Assembly (NCBI GenBank): GCA_019054805.1
Contig: JAHQIY010000007.1
Span: 4,655,501 to 4,719,500, forward strand
Origin: Brachionus manjavacas
Taxonomy: Eukaryota > Rotifera > Eurotatoria > Ploima > Brachionidae
DNA length: 64,000 nt
Direction of reading: 5' to 3'
The first letter of the stretch is position 1. Every line of letters begins with the position of its first letter. Shown piece by piece: positions 38,001 to 51,299 of this stretch. Position numbers and translations under genes: made by a program. The notes under the pieces are model-generated. The model worked only from the letters and a program-made list of their open reading frames with translations, was not told the DNA's origin and made no database searches.

Positions 38001-40602
38001 AGGTATAAAAGAATAATATCAAAATAATCAGAAAATAAAAAACTCCATGATATTAATTAATTCCTAAGGGAGTTATTTTTAAATTTAAAAAAAATATAAA
38101 AGGTTTATATCTTTTTGTTCGGTTCATTTGTACTTAATTTCACAAAACGGATAAAATCAAAATTTAAAAATTGTCTTAATATATAATAATGTCTTAACTC
38201 ATCGATTTTAGTTTAACACAAAATCAAAATTTAATATTAGCAATCAGATTTTTACATTAAATTTTTTTTAAATTGTTTTGTTCGATTAGAAACGCCAAGT
38301 TACTAAGAAGATAATAAACAATCTATTTTATTTTCTGATGTTTTTTTAAATATTTTTAGAATTTTAACAAAATTCTTTTATTTATATTTTTGAATTTAAA
38401 TTCAAATTTAAATTAAATAATTATCTTTTTACTTAAGAAAAACAATTGATTACTCAATTATTTAAAACTAGAAATCAATTTAGCTAAAGAAGTGTCACAC
38501 TCAATATCAAATGAGTTGTTGATGAATTATTTAAATTGAATATTTAACCTTTTTTAATCAAATAAAAAAATTAAAACCTACATAAATTAAATTTTCTTTG
38601 TATCGCATCAGAAGATTTCGAAGAATGCCAGCTTCGTGCAGGTCGCCCAAAGCGATCATATCTTCGACGCCCTGCACAGAAGTTACATGCATTGGCTTAA
38701 GACGAATACTGGACGAGATATTGAATTCATTGCCTTCGTCATCAACCACATTCACAGTCGACGAGCTAGAGTTGTATATTTGAGCACCGATCGGCACGTC
38801 ATACTCGCCTCGTTCTTTTGGTTCCAGCCAAACATAATCACCCTAAATTTTTTTTAAATTAAATTTTAAAAAATTTTAAACAAAGCTAAATTTATGTCAC
38901 TTTTTTAGATCGAACAAAATTTTTGAAATTTGCCGAATTAGATGGAATTTTGTTAAACAAAGGTATTAGTTTGTTCACACTGTTGGTCAAAGAATCTATA
39001 GTCCTGGTCTCAACAGAAGAACAAGCAGAGTACTCCATGCTATTCGAAGAAGAGTTAAGCGAACCGCTCAGTCTATGGGAATTAATAACTTTGGTCTGAC
39101 GCTTTATTAGTATCGAGACTTGAGCTGTTTGCTTGACAGCCGATTCAGAACTATCCGCTATATTGACCATTTTTAGGGACTTTAATTTTTTGCATTTAAA
39201 ATGCGCGAATAAAAAACAGAGTCTTAAAGAGAAAATTTCTTTTCAATAAGAATCAAATCCCAACCCAATAGACAAATATCTGAGGTGGATTAGATGGTAA
39301 ATAAGGGTGTTATGGACAGGGCATTCTTGGCTAAAGGATATTCCCAATTTCCTTGGGCAAATATTTGACAAAAGAAAAACAAACAAAAATTGGGCTCCGT
39401 TTGATCGGATATTTGAATAGAAAAAAAAGTATGATTTATTTGTTTATTGTTTTAAGATGAAGAATAGATGGGTTTCACTACAATCCAATTATGAGGATTT
39501 GTCAATTTTTGCTCTACTAATAAATCATTAAAAAAACTTGATAAAAAAGCCTTGAATAGTTTTGATAAAAAATTGAAAAAATTGAAAAAATCTTGCTATT
39601 TTTTAGCTCGGCAAAAAAAAAACTAACTTCAAATGAACTTTGGTGTCTTTTTGATTAAAACTAATCCATTTTGGTAAAGAATATTAATGCTAATCAATGA
39701 TTAATATGTTTTTGAAAAATATGATCCTTTAGCTTAAAATTTGACCCAAAATTGTATTTTGAAATGAATCTGTGGGATCCTCATTGCCCAATATAAATGT
39801 TATAAAATTCTCTTTTGTTTAAATGTAAATCGTTTGTTCAGCTTCTAAGTAAATATTTGAATTACTTTGTTAATGAATTGAAAAAAAAAGGAAATAAGTG
39901 TTTGTCTAAGATTTATTTTTGATTGCTTATTAACCAATTCTTGGCTTGGTCATTAAAATAAATTTTAAATTATTTTGGCTAAGAGTACTTAAAAATAGAG
40001 GATTATCTGCAGTTCTAGAAAATAAAAATTTTAATGGACTAGTGTAATTGTGGACATGATAAAATATTGAACTTAAATAGGGACAAAAATTACTTGACCT
40101 ATGAAAGTTTACTTTTGATTATTCAGCTTAATTAAAAGAATCCTTCAAGAGTAGTACTTATTTTAGAGAGTGTTTAGACAAAAATTAGAGACCAAAGAAC
40201 CTTTGGACACTTGAAATATTTATTTGAAAAAAGTTCTAAATAATTCATTTTCGGTGATCTAAATTTATCTATTTTGATAAGTCCAATTATTTCATTTCTG
40301 GCTACAATACTTGGGCAATTTTTTTTAATTAAGAAAATAGCTTTTTTAAACAACAACTCAAGCTAAAAATATTTTGTAAAAAAATTAATTGGTCTTGATC
40401 AACCAAAAAAATACAAAGTTTGTTAATTTAAATTCTGTAAAAAAAAATTGAAGAATGAATTCCAAAGCCAATTCGTGTCTAGTTTTCCCCATGGTCAACG
40501 AATAAATTAATTTTTTAGAAAGACCTTTCGTGATCGGCTTTTAAATTTTGTTGATCAACAGCGACACAAATGATTAAAACTTACCTTTGCAATAATACTC
40601 AT
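29010..40602 (-). CDS. MYO7A: Unconventional myosin VII (MYO7A-type)
   Basis: Nine exons join in frame: 40602-40585, 38842-38582, 37127-34278, 34225-34130, 33569-31780, 31724-31269, 30127-29594, 29529-29142 and 29087-29010, giving 2156 residues (vertebrate MYO7A is about 2215). Order of domains: short SH3-like N-terminus, motor with P-loop GESGAGKT (156-163), switch region and actin-binding FVRCIKPNE, about five IQ motifs, a charged single-helix stretch, MyTH4 (from about 980), FERM, SH3 (about 1563-1628), second MyTH4 and second FERM ending shortly after [12 protein letters not shown]. This tail order is diagnostic of myosin VII. It is an actin-based motor that tethers membranes and builds stereocilia, microvilli or sensory bristles in animals. 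The first exon encodes only MSIIAK. Three of its introns hold foldback repeats; an alternative first exon may exist at 38901-39170. Confidence 0.96.
30621..31035. repeat. 415-bp near-perfect palindrome (MITE-like) in myosin VII intron
   Basis: The left arm (about 30621-30818) and the right arm (about 30858-31035) are reverse complements over nearly their whole length, with a small central loop. They share, for example, GCAATAATTA/ATAATTGC at the ends and AAAAGTTATCCAATTTTTTT near the middle. It sits in the intron 30128-31268. A third partial copy of its internal word TTTTGTGAAATT.AGTACA lies at about 31080-31110 and another at about 38117-38148. Such a structure would fold into a long hairpin in the pre-mRNA. 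Confidence 0.85.
33885..34020. repeat. Foldback element in myosin VII intron
   Basis: Inner arms AATTAGGAGAAAATT (33932-33946) and AATTTTCTCCTAATT (33965-33979) are perfect reverse complements. Outer arms continue imperfectly: about 33887-33920 (GATATAACTTAAGG, GTAATTTTAC) pairs with about 33991-34020. The intron is 33570-34129. This is MITE-like; no target duplication was identified. Confidence 0.7.
38901..39170 (-). CDS. Possible alternative first exon of myosin VII
   Basis: An open 90-codon stretch starting with ATG at 39170 and ending in AGA TCT AAA AAA before a GTGACA, a weak but possible donor at 38900. Splicing from there to the known acceptor at 38843 would remove a 58-bp intron, the usual size here, and keep phase 0 into GDYVWLEP of exon 2. 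The encoded extension is Ser/Thr/Asn-rich with several hydrophobic residues and shows no known domain. Its composition is clearly less AT-rich than the intron around it. It could instead be a small independent gene or chance; the donor is the weak point. Confidence 0.45.
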
Positions 40603-43600
40603 CGTTGATTGATAGAGCGCTGTCCTCGTTGTTTGAAGTAATTAGTCGTGTCGTATGTTGATTGATCTTTGATGAACAAACTCTTATTTTTTTTTAATGA
40701 TCAATAACTCAACATTTAATCTATTAATCATGAATAAAAAAATTTGAAAAATTTCAAATAGAATAAAAAGGTAATTATGAATTTTTGGGATTTTATTCGT
40801 CTTAAAACGTGAGCTATAGTCGATATGAATTGATTTTAATGAGTAAAATAATTTATTAATATTTTAATAACTGTATTCTTTTAATTAACCTTAAATGTAT
40901 GTCAAAATTTAAACTTTCTTGAGCGCTCATAAAATAACTTACACACATACAGAAACCTAAATTTCAATGTCCGTATAAATTTATTATCCTAAAATAATTA
41001 TTTATTAACTCGACCCGATCTTGGCGTTATAGTAAGGTGAAATGATTTTTAAATTTTTAATTTGAAAATTTTGCATACACTGTACAAGTGAGGGAAAGAA
41101 TTTGAATAAGAACAAATCAAACCATTTAAAACAACATTATATTAACAAAATTTCTTTTTTTTTATTTATCAAAAGAGAAAAAATAAAATACAATTTGAAT
41201 TTTTTTTTCAAATTTTCAACTTTAGAAATTTCTCGCTTATTTTCTCTTTTTCCTACTCCCTCTTTTACTTATTTTATAACAGTATGTTACCTAACATACC
41301 TGAAAATCAAAAGAGCTCTCGTTCTAAAGAAAATTTGGAAAAAATAAAAATCTTGAATAGCTAAATTTTTTTTACAGAAATTTTCTAAGAATCAAATAAC
41401 AAATTTTTTCACAAAACTTGTTCATGAGCCCTGTTTATTGTCAAATATTTTCTTCTACAAGCCTTGAAAAGTAAAAATCTTCAAAAATAGTACCAACTCG
41501 CTTATCTAAAGACTTTTGGAAAAAATATGCTTCTTTAGAAAACTAAGGCTTCTTATTTGGAGTTGTTTTAGAGACCTAATTTTCTATTCAAGATACAAAA
41601 GTCTAAGTTTAAATTTTTAAATAAAAATTGCAAAACTTTTTAATTACAATTCAGATAATGCTCCTAGCTTATGTTATCTCTCGAGGCGTTTATTGTCTAA
41701 TTATTCTCAATGAATTTATTCGATCACATTTTTTAATAAAAATTCCCGATCAATCACCTCAATTGTAAAAAATAAAATAATAATAAAATAAAAAATTGAA
41801 ATCAAAATTTTGAAATGATTGTTAAAAAATTTTAAATTAAAAAAAATTGAGGTAAATTTGGTTACTCATTGATTTACCTTTAACAAATTGTTGTTCAATG
41901 ATTTCTTAAATTTACAAACTTAACTTTATGCAAAAGCGCATTATTCTCATTTTTTAAACCTTATTAAATTTCACAATCTGTTTGAGTACCTAATTATTTT
42001 TCTGATGATAAATATTATATTTTATTTTGTTGATGTAACAATTCGAAAAAAAATAGAATTGTCGGATCTGAAAATTTCGGTTGGAATAAATATAAGCTAT
42101 TTAAAAATTGAAAATATAATTTTTAGAGTTTTTATTAATGATAATAAAATAACAGCTAGACTTTTATTTATTAAGTAGAAATTCAATTTTTCTAATTGTT
42201 AAAAGAATCAAAATTTCCAAGACAATCTATTCACCGAGGAAACGCAAACAAAGGTGAAATTTGAGTTAATTGGACTCTTCTTTATAAGTTATCACTTTAC
42301 TTTGAATGACATTTTAAAATGACATTTTTTATTCACCAATACCTGTCATTTATAACAATAATTCACAATTACTTTAGACTGCATCTATTGATTCAGCTTA
42401 AAGAAGATTGAACTGTTCAAACTTTTTTTTGGCTTAGTTCTTGATAGAGTTGCTTGACCCAAAAACTACACATTAAAATGCATTCTAAATGCTCCCATAT
42501 AAGTCTGCGCTGTCAAATATTTGACTAATCTACTTAAAGACTGCTTTGGTCAAGTCAAAATTGTGTCTTGAATTTTTTTTGCCAAATTTATAGATAAAAC
42601 TCAAATTATTCAATTTGAAATTTAGATTATTCTGAAAAAAGTTAAGGGCTTTTTTGAGTGCTCGCCTGCGGAATTCTTCAATGACTAGAGGAATTTATGC
42701 TGAAAACTCGAAGACCTAATTTTCTACTAGAACAAAATTTAATTAGGTTGACTTTCAATTGAAACCAAATATTTTAAATTTTAGAAAGTTTATAAGTAAA
42801 AGACCTTTAAAAAAATTAACTTTTTTTTAAGCAAAACAGTTTCTTAATCATATATCGTATTACTTATTTTATTTTTGAAAAAATTTATCAAAAAATTTAT
42901 GACAACTTTTGATTGCTTGCTCATTTTCTTTAATCATAATAAAAATTTTAAAAAATTTCCACTTTTTAGTAAAAAAAATAAACTAGAATTTAAATCAACT
43001 AAAATGATTTTTATTTTAACTCAAGTTATGTCATATCAAATATTATTCGGCTTTGGCTAATAAAATTGTAATTCTGTCCAAATTCATTAGGGCTTCTTAA
43101 TCGAATCGGCCAAAGTAATATAAGATTTTTTACGTAACCAAATAGTATATAGCCACGGTTCATTTTCTACGAAAACTTCAAATATTTACTAACCAAGAAA
43201 TACCCTAAAGAAACATGACTTAATCTTATTAAAACATAAAATAAATATTTGTTTTAATTTTAATCTATTCACATCTTTATGGTTGAAAATTGAGTCCGAC
43301 TCAGAATGTAAAACCAAATTATGAAATAGCTAATTTATGAATTAATGGTTGTTAAGAGACTTTTCTTGTACCTTTTTCTGTTCAATGTTTTGGAATGAAT
43401 CAGCAGTTGAAGTCGAAAAGCTAACTTTGCTATAAGAATCAAATTTGATCACATTTGAAGTATTTGGTGAGCATTCCAAAACTGTGTGGCTAATTTTTGG
43501 TTTTTATACCCTATTTTGAAATGACAAAAATCTTGAGAATTTATTACACGTTTTTCATTAAATCTTTTTTATCAAAATTTCGAAAAAATTTTTTGAATCG

Positions 43601-44885
43601 TTTGAGTCTTTTAGAATTGTTTAGACGCATGATGACGAACGCGTCTAATTTTCTTTGTTGATTTAGCTGAAACCCGAAAATATGTAAAATTGGCAGGACA
43701 ATTTGTTAGATTTAATGAGAATTAAAAAAATATGTGATTATTTAAAAGAATTTACTCGATCATTCACCGATTGTTCATTTGTTTTATTTAGGCAAAAAAA
43801 AGAAGGATTAAGATCATAAATTTTTTTCAAAAATCATGATTTCTTATTGAGCTTTTTTTTAGTATTTCTATTTTAAAATCTTCTGAGAGCAAGCTGTCGA
43901 TCATTTTCCTTTTGCTGATTCAAAATTAATTACTTTTTATTTCAGAATTACTTTAAATTTTTAGAGCTGCGAAACAATCATAAACAATTCAAATAGTTAT
44001 AAATTTTTACTTTAAAAAAATAAAAGAACAATTCAAGACAAATGTTATTGCAGAAATTTATAAGTTAAGTTTAGTAACAAAAACACCTTTTTTTTCAAAT
44101 AAAATTCATATCTTTTGGATTTTTATTTGTTTTTTATTTTTGAGAGAGTTCTGGCTTGGTTTTAGAAAATTTTCGAAGGTAACAAATACTAGAAGACATA
44201 AGAATTTTAAAGATGTCAACTGAATTTTTATTTCCTCAATTCATAATTTAATTTATATTAAATAAAAATTTATCAAGAAATTTTGAATGCTAATTTTATT
44301 GATCCCTAAAAAATTTTCTTGATTAGAATTTAGAAAAAATAAAAATTTTTTAATGTTATTTTTAAAAAAATTCTAGTTTAACACTATGAAACCGAGTGCC
44401 TTAAAACAAAAAAAAAATTTTAAACAAAATTAAGGTTTAAATTGAAGAAACTTGGAGAAGATTCACTTCATTTTGAATGTTTAAAAATTTGAAAATTAGT
44501 TGTCCAAACTATCTTCTTAAAAATTGAGTCCAAAAAAATAAAATGATTTATAAAAAATTATCTAAACTAAAAATTTTTATTCTTTGTTATTAACCCAAAT
44601 TTTAGTTGAATCAAATAAAAAATTTATTAAGATTAAGATGACTTGATAAAAAATAAAAACATTGACAGAATTTTTTATTTATTGGATTAGAATTTAGATA
44701 TTCAAAAAAGTTGGTGTCGATGGGTCAACAAAAAATGAATCAGTCTATACATATTTATTAATGGAAAGAAAAATAATTCTATGTAAAATAATATATTTTC
44801 TTTAGACAAAAAGTACGATTTTTTAAAGTTTTATTTAAACTTAAAAAAAGATTGTAAGACTTTCAAATAACTACAAATTTCGGAA
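40603..44885. other. Gene-free region between myosin VII and PELP1-like gene
   Basis: About 4.3 kb upstream of the myosin VII start and downstream of the PELP1-like stop. Reading frames here are A/T-run artefacts (Lys/Asn/Phe/Ile only). A perfect 8-bp inverted repeat TTAGACGC / GCGTCTAA encloses a short loop at about 43621-43651. The myosin VII promoter should lie at the left end, but no specific element could be named. Confidence 0.4.
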
Positions 44886-47800
44886 TTAGTTGCTTTCAGC
44901 CATGGCATTTACATTTAAGCTTGCACACATTTGTTTGAACTTAGTTTCGTCAAAATCCTCATTTTCTTCTGGCCTCGATTCGTTTTCCTCAACTTTGGAA
45001 TTTCCATTTTTATCATTTTCTTCACTTTCAATCACCTGGTTATTCTCGTTCTCAGACTTAATTATTTTATCTTTTTCACCTTCTATTTTTTCATCATCAA
45101 ATTTATTCATTGATATTTCCTGACTTTGAACATCGATCTCCGTTCCTTGACTAGCTTTGCACAAGCTTTCCGACTCAACCTCTTTTGACTCTTCGTCATC
45201 GTAATCATCACCAGTTTGTTTTAGCAAATTTTTAACTTCCTCGGCCACCTGATCCGAAGGCGAGAAAGATTTTTCTTTAGAACTTTCTTCTTTTTCACTT
45301 TGTGGATCATTTTGCTGCTCAGATTCAATTATTTCTTGCTGAATAACTGCTTCTTCGATTACTTGCTCAATTTGCCCAACATCTTGAGCTTGAACTTCAT
45401 CTTTATCCTGTTGATTTTCTTGCTCCTCTTCTTCATCTTCTTCTTGCTCCTCATCTTCATCATCTTCGTCGTTTTCTTCTTCGTCTTCATCCATTTCGTC
45501 CTCGCTTCCATCTTCAAAATTATCTTCTTCATCTCCTTGGTCATTCAAACTGATTACTTCTTCCTCCAGTTCCTCCTCTTCTTCGTCATCATCACCATTG
45601 CTGTTTTCTACATCTCTTCCATTAACCAGGCTTCTATTTGGAAAATGTCCATTTGGTTGAAATTTTTTAGCTATACTCATTGGATTATAGGCATTTTCGT
45701 TTTCGGGTTCATTCATTTCATCATCGTCATCGTCTTCGTAGTTGAATTTTCGCTTCGTAGCTTGTTGGTTGGATGTATCAGTTACTTGGTCAAAAGTTTG
45801 TTCCGAGTTGATCTCAGCTGCGCTCAAGGAATTTTGTTCTTTAGACATGTATTGAGCTATTTGGGATTGTTGAAGTTCATTTTTGCCAAATTCGAGATTC
45901 TGTTTGTTCTCATCATTTATTGATGGTAAGACGAGATCGGATGCTTGTTGAGCAACAATTGAGCTTTCTGCTTTAGATTCGATGACATACTCCTTGCTGT
46001 AAACTGGCTGTAATGGATAAGTGAATGCTCTTAAGAAGTTTAGTGAATTTTTGGCAAATTCTTGTATTCGCTGGTCATGGTCATTCAAAGCATTTTTAAA
46101 TAATCCAATTGAAACGGATAAAGGTGGCGCTATTTTGGTATTTTTTGTCAAGCATAAGTCAAACAAAGCTTCATAGAGACTTAGACGGGTTTCTTGCTGA
46201 TCATAAGGTCTGCGGACATTTGTGTTATACTGTACGTATAATATCATATCTAAAATACTCGAATGAATTTTCTAAATATATAATGAGATTAAAAATTTAT
46301 TTATTATAAAAAAAAATTTTCAAAAAATTTTCATTCAAGCTTTAAATAGATTTTGTTGAACTCTCATTAGTTTCATAAAATAATTACTAAAACTTTGGAG
46401 AATCATAGCTTTTACTTTAAAGACATTGTTATTGAACCCGAGATAAAAATTTAGTTTATAAAATTTGAATATTTGAGGCAAAGACAAAGAGAATATAAAC
46501 AATTAGATATCCTTTATGTACTTTAAGTACTTTATGATAATTTTATTTTATTTGGCCCTTTTTGTTCTTTCTGTAATTTTTGTACTTTTTGATGATTAAA
46601 ATAAAGATTTTGATTAATCAATAGTTTAAATATTAATTTTAAATTTAAGTACAAAGAGTACAAATAGGAAAATGGTTTCTTAAAAGTTAAATTTCATTGT
46701 CTTTCGATGGAACATTTAGTTAAAAACAAATATTATAAGAAATATTTAAAATGAGCATTGTGAATTTCGGAACATGGAAAAATATTCAAAATTTAAAAAA
46801 TTTTTTGTTTAGGTCTAAAACTCATTTTGCAAATTGGATTTTCACATACAAATTTTGTATCACCAAAAAGTCTCTTCAAAAATTTTGCTAATACAGATAA
46901 TGCTTTGCAGACTTTTGCAGACTTAATTTGAGTGATAAATAGTTGGTCTCTGTCAAATATTTGCAGAAATCTATTCTTATCATAATATTTTTTACATTTT
47001 GTAAATTTATTTATTTTAAATGTTAAAATTTTATCATCGTTACTTGAATAATTTTGAATTTGGTGGTTACAATTGTAAAAAATTTAGTTTTCAATTTTAA
47101 ATTAAAATTAAATTTGATTAAAAAAAATTAAAAATATTTTTTTTAATTTTCTAGACTGTTAAATGAAACATTTTTTCACCTTTTAAAACATTTTAAACAG
47201 AAAAATCTGTAGTATAAAATCATATTTTTAATTAGAATTCGAATTTTGTATGAAAATTCACAATGCCTATTTCAAAGTATGTGTGTTTTTTAGAATTTTT
47301 TGCAGAGGCGAAATTTGATGATAAATTCAACGAAAATTTTTTTAATGATAAATTTCAAAGAGTAAAAAATTGTCTTTTTTTGTTATTAAAAATTTTGATT
47401 TAAATAATTTTTTATTTAAACTCTAGAAAAATAAATAGAGAATTTATCACGCAATAGAAAATTGAACACAATTAAAATTTCTTAGGAAAAATAAGAAAAC
47501 TAATCTTCTGGTTCCGTATTTTTAGTGAGAAATCAGAAATATAGATATAAGAAGAATAAATCGCCAAAAATTTTATCATATAAAGTTTGAGAAATGAAAA
47601 AGCCTAAATCTGACAAAATTCTAATAAAACCTAGACTATTTTTTATAACCTTTTAAAAATTTACATACCTCAAATTGGTTAAAGGATAAATTGAAGCTGA
47701 ATATTTTCAAAAAAGTTCTCAAGCCTAAAATTAAAAATTTAATAAAACAAATAATTTTTTTTGTTGCTGAAAATTTAACTTACAGTCTAAGGCTGAAGTA

Positions 47801-49403
47801 ACCATTTTGTTTTGATTAATTATTTGAAATGTATTTAGACTATTTTTTTCTTGATTAAACAAAACTGATGCTCTTTGCTTTTGTTTAGTTTTTGAAGTAT
47901 CATATTTAAAACTCTCAATCTAAAATTTTTAAATTAGTTCCAAACTTTTAAATTTTAATTTTCTCACCGAAATGGCGTTTTTTTCAAACGGTTTAATTTT
48001 TTTCAACAAATTCTCAATTAGTGTAAATGAATTTTTGTAAAAAGTCGAATTAGTTCCCAGTGATACCATCCAACTATTAAGACATTCATAGTAAGATGTT
48101 AAAACAGATGAAGTACTAAATATACAAAAGTAAATAAAATAATTCAAACTAAAATTTTTTCAAGCAAAAATTACTTATTTTCAGCAATTGAATGACCAAT
48201 ATTTAGTAAAATATTGTTGATTACCAATGCTTGGGGTATCAAATTGGTATTTAGAACACTAAAAAATTCAGTGCAAAACTCAAATGCACAAACCAACATT
48301 TCATTCATTATATTATTTAAATAATTTGACTCTAAATTAATTCGGCAATTGTTTTGTAACTTTTTAAAATCGAATAAAAAAATTCTTTTCAAAAATTCGA
48401 TCACTTCACAAGGTCTGACATTGATGCACGTTCTTTCCGATAATGGTTTTAATAAATGAGTCAAACAAGATAGACAGGCTTTAAATCTTTTTAAAGATTT
48501 TCTGTAATAAAACTCCAAATTGTCCAAGTCTTTGGTGAATTTGCTAAAAGTTCTTATTTCGCTTTTATGGCTGGTATTTATGGATTCGCTCTGATCTATT
48601 TCAATCGAGTCTTGTTTATCTAGAGAATCGACTCCAAGTCTTGGCTGGTAATCTTCGAATAGCTCGTTTAAAAGCGAATTGGCATTGTGCAGCATGTTTT
48701 TGAAGTAAATGTACCAAATGTCTGTATTGTTGGAATTTTTGTGCAAATAGGGCAATTTAGAGTAGCAAATACCCGACCATTTAATCAAGTCATCCGAGTC
48801 GCTTTCAAGTCGTGTATACACGTAATTTTCAATTTTTGACCGAAATTGGGAACATGGTGTTTTGTAGCAAGAAATTAGTTCGTTTAGGCATAAAAGAGAA
48901 TTTTTTGCTAGCTTGATAAAAAATTGTTATTTTTAAATTTTTTTTTTTGATAATTTTTAAAAGAACATTACCAAATCACTAGAAGATATCAACAGGAGAA
49001 TGGCTTTTTCTATCAAAGAAGTGCTAATATGCCTCTGTAGCTCAGCGCTGAGACTTTTGCTTATTTGAATTATCAAATAAAAGGCATATTGGGCTAATTT
49101 TGCATGCAAGCTGACCGGATGATTCTTTTAAAAAAAATTTAATCAATTTTCCAACTAATAAAAAGCTTACTTCAAAAATTTGAAAAATTGTTCTTATCCA
49201 AAATGGGCAATTTTGTTCTAATAAAGTGCATTCATGAGATGAACTACATTTTTCCAAGAATGATATCATTTTAAAAAGACCATTTTGCCTTAAATAAAAC
49301 GGTAATTTGATAATTTTTTTAAATGAAAGATTAAATACCTTTTCGCAGCAAGACTAAGGCTACTATTTATTTCTACTATTAGACTTTGGTTCTCGTCATT
49401 CAT
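44886..49403 (-). CDS. PELP1/Rix1-like protein with acidic tail
   Basis: Eight exons join in frame: 49403-49339, 49288-49171, 49124-48972, 48911-48175, 48115-47968, 47919-47784, 47724-47669 and 46271-44886, giving 932 residues. The first 550 residues are helical, repeat-like and match the RIX1/PELP1 pattern: an N-terminal helix series, then DDLIKWSGICYSKLPYL and LHNANSLLNELFED, and the LDCLRTFLKIFSFNLSF repeat. The rest is low complexity, with a long Glu/Asp-rich block (about residues 660-760) and Gln/Ser-rich flanks, as in PELP1. Rix1-type proteins act with TEX10 and WDR18 in maturation and release of the large ribosomal subunit in the nucleolus; PELP1 is also a nuclear co-regulator. Conservation is modest, so the name is a family-level call. 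The last intron (46272-47668) is 1.4 kb. Confidence 0.75.
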
Positions 49404-49994
49404 TTTAGGGTCCTAATTTGAAAAATAACTAATAATTTCAAACTGATAAAATTCAATTAAATTTTTAAATTGTGGATTTTTTATTGCATGTGTTCCAATA
49501 AATTTTATTTAAAATAAAACCCAAATTTTTGTTTTTGCATTATAAACGAACCTTTTTTTTTATTCTAGAATAATTTGAAAATTCATCATTTAATTTAGAT
49601 TTTAATTTTTATTGAAACTTTTTGACTTTTTGTCGAGAGCAGCACTTATTTTTAAAAATTAATTAATTATTATTTCAAAAAAAAATGGATCATTCCAGAT
49701 GCTTAACAGGCTGAGAAATAACCGAGGACTTATTCAAAATATTTATTCAAATAATTTGTACTCTATTTGAACCATATATGCCCATATTTTATAATACATT
49801 TACCCATAAAAATCACCCAAATTTAGCCTTTTTACTTTTTAGCAAAAAAGTAAATATTTCCGAAGTACTTGGAAATTGGATTGAACCTTCAAAATCACAA
49901 ACAAAACGAAACTTACATCTATATGAAATATTTATTGAGTTTTATTCAAAATTTTTAGTGAATTTCTTGACTTAATAGATTTGGAATGCTTATT

Positions 49995-50035
49995 TCAAAT
50001 TTACTTACTAACCAATTATTAGTTGGTTAGTATTT
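49995..50035. repeat. Perfect short hairpin
   Basis: ACTAACCAA and TTGGTTAGT form a perfect 9-bp stem around a 7-base loop, roughly 50008-50032. It lies just upstream of the LINE fragments and may be a transposon end, but has no visible partner. Confidence 0.5.
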
Positions 50036-50129
50036 CATCTAAATGGTCAGTAAATTAGAAAAATAGTACATTTGAGCAAATTTTTAGATGTTTAGTATTT
50101 ATTTTAATCAGTAATTTGAAAAAAATTTT

Positions 50130-50340
50130 TTATTTAGTTTGAAGATTTCTCGAGTAATAGGTTGCAAAGTATTGGACTCGGTGAAATCTGAGTGGTCAGA
50201 GGTTTATACCGGAATCTCACAAGGACCTGTTCCTGGTCCAACAAAACTATTTTTTCTGTTCATAAATGACCTCCAAGATTGTATGGAGATGCATGCTGAT
50301 AACTCAAAAATCCTGGTAATCAAGTTTATTGAATAAAAGA
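50130..50340 (+). pseudogene. LINE reverse transcriptase palm fragment
   Basis: The + strand encodes SEVYTGISQGPVPGPTKLFFLFINDLQDCM followed by HADNSKI. This is the reverse-transcriptase block SGVxQGSVLGPxLF...INDL with the catalytic YADD box changed to HADN. It is a short dead fragment, probably of the CR1/jockey group. Confidence 0.75.
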
Positions 50341-50539
50341 TTTAAAAATTAAGAAGCAAAACATTGGATTAGTGAGCTGAAAAAGTTTAGGTAATGACTC
50401 TGACTGACCCTTTTTTTAATTTTTATTCAATGTTCATAATTTTTTTCTTTTGTCCTATTTAAAACTAGAAATTTCTAAACGAATAATTGTGTAATCTGTT
50501 CTAATCAGGGTAGAGTTAATTTTAAATATAAAAGATTTG

Positions 50540-51292
50540 AAGAACTTCCCTAATAAGTGTTTCCAACAAGTTGCTTTGGAAAATTACTGGAAAGAATAGT
50601 TTACAACAGACTTTATTCATATGTTGAAAATAATAAAATATTAGCAAATGAACAATCTGGCTTTAAAAGATTAAGGAAGACTGCAGACTAGCTAGTCTTT
50701 ACAAGGCACTTATTGGCTCAATACTGGATTACAATTTTCCATGTCTTAACTCATTCTCCGAATCAGGTTTACAAAAGTTATAAGTTATTCAAAATGCTGC
50801 TGTTAGATGCTAAAACTTCCTATCAGAACCTCCTCTGAATCATTATTCTATGAAGCAGAAAATAAATTGAATATTAGTAAAATTGACCACAGATTAAGCA
50901 ATCTCTTAGAAAATTACCTTCGTAATGCTCTTGATTATTCAGTTCCATTGACTAAAAGACTTGTTTCGGAGTATCAAAGAGGCTTCGATTCTTGATTTAT
51001 TACGAATCCCACTACTCTATGTAGCTGCTACCTAATTATACAAAAATTTTCTGACTCTTAAGATCTTATCTATATTTTTTGTTTTTTTATATTTTTTTTT
51101 CTTTCAACTCCATCTTCTTAATTAACTAAACAGTTCTTTAATTATTATTTTTGTATCTCATCCTTTCATTGATAAATGAAAAATAATTTACTTTAAATTT
51201 AAAATTTTTTAAACTGTTTTAATTATTTTATTTTATTTTTTTAATCAGAAGGAGCGTCTGCTCGAACAGAAAACAAATAAATAATAATAATA
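50540..51292 (+). mobile_element. Jockey-like LINE copy, internally deleted, with 3' tail
   Basis: About 50570-50690 encodes CFGKLLERIVYNRLYSYVEN then ILANEQSGFK, a standard part of the reverse-transcriptase fingers. After a stop and an internal deletion the reading resumes with the C-terminal region (LIGSILDYN..., LQKLQVIQNAAV, then an open stretch 50807-50995 ending LVSEYQRGFDS). The 3' untranslated region ends GAAGGAGCGTCTGCTCGAAC followed by AGAAAACAAATAAATAAT repeats at 51249-51292. The second copy at 15285-15850 shares both protein and 3' end. Confidence 0.8.
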
Positions 51293-51299
51293 ACTCTAA

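Noticed and set aside
45300..45923. 207-codon + strand frame opposite the acidic tail of the PELP1-like gene
   Set aside because: Phe/Leu/Ile-rich product is what antisense of GAA/GAT repeats gives; the - strand gene is supported by eight in-frame exons.
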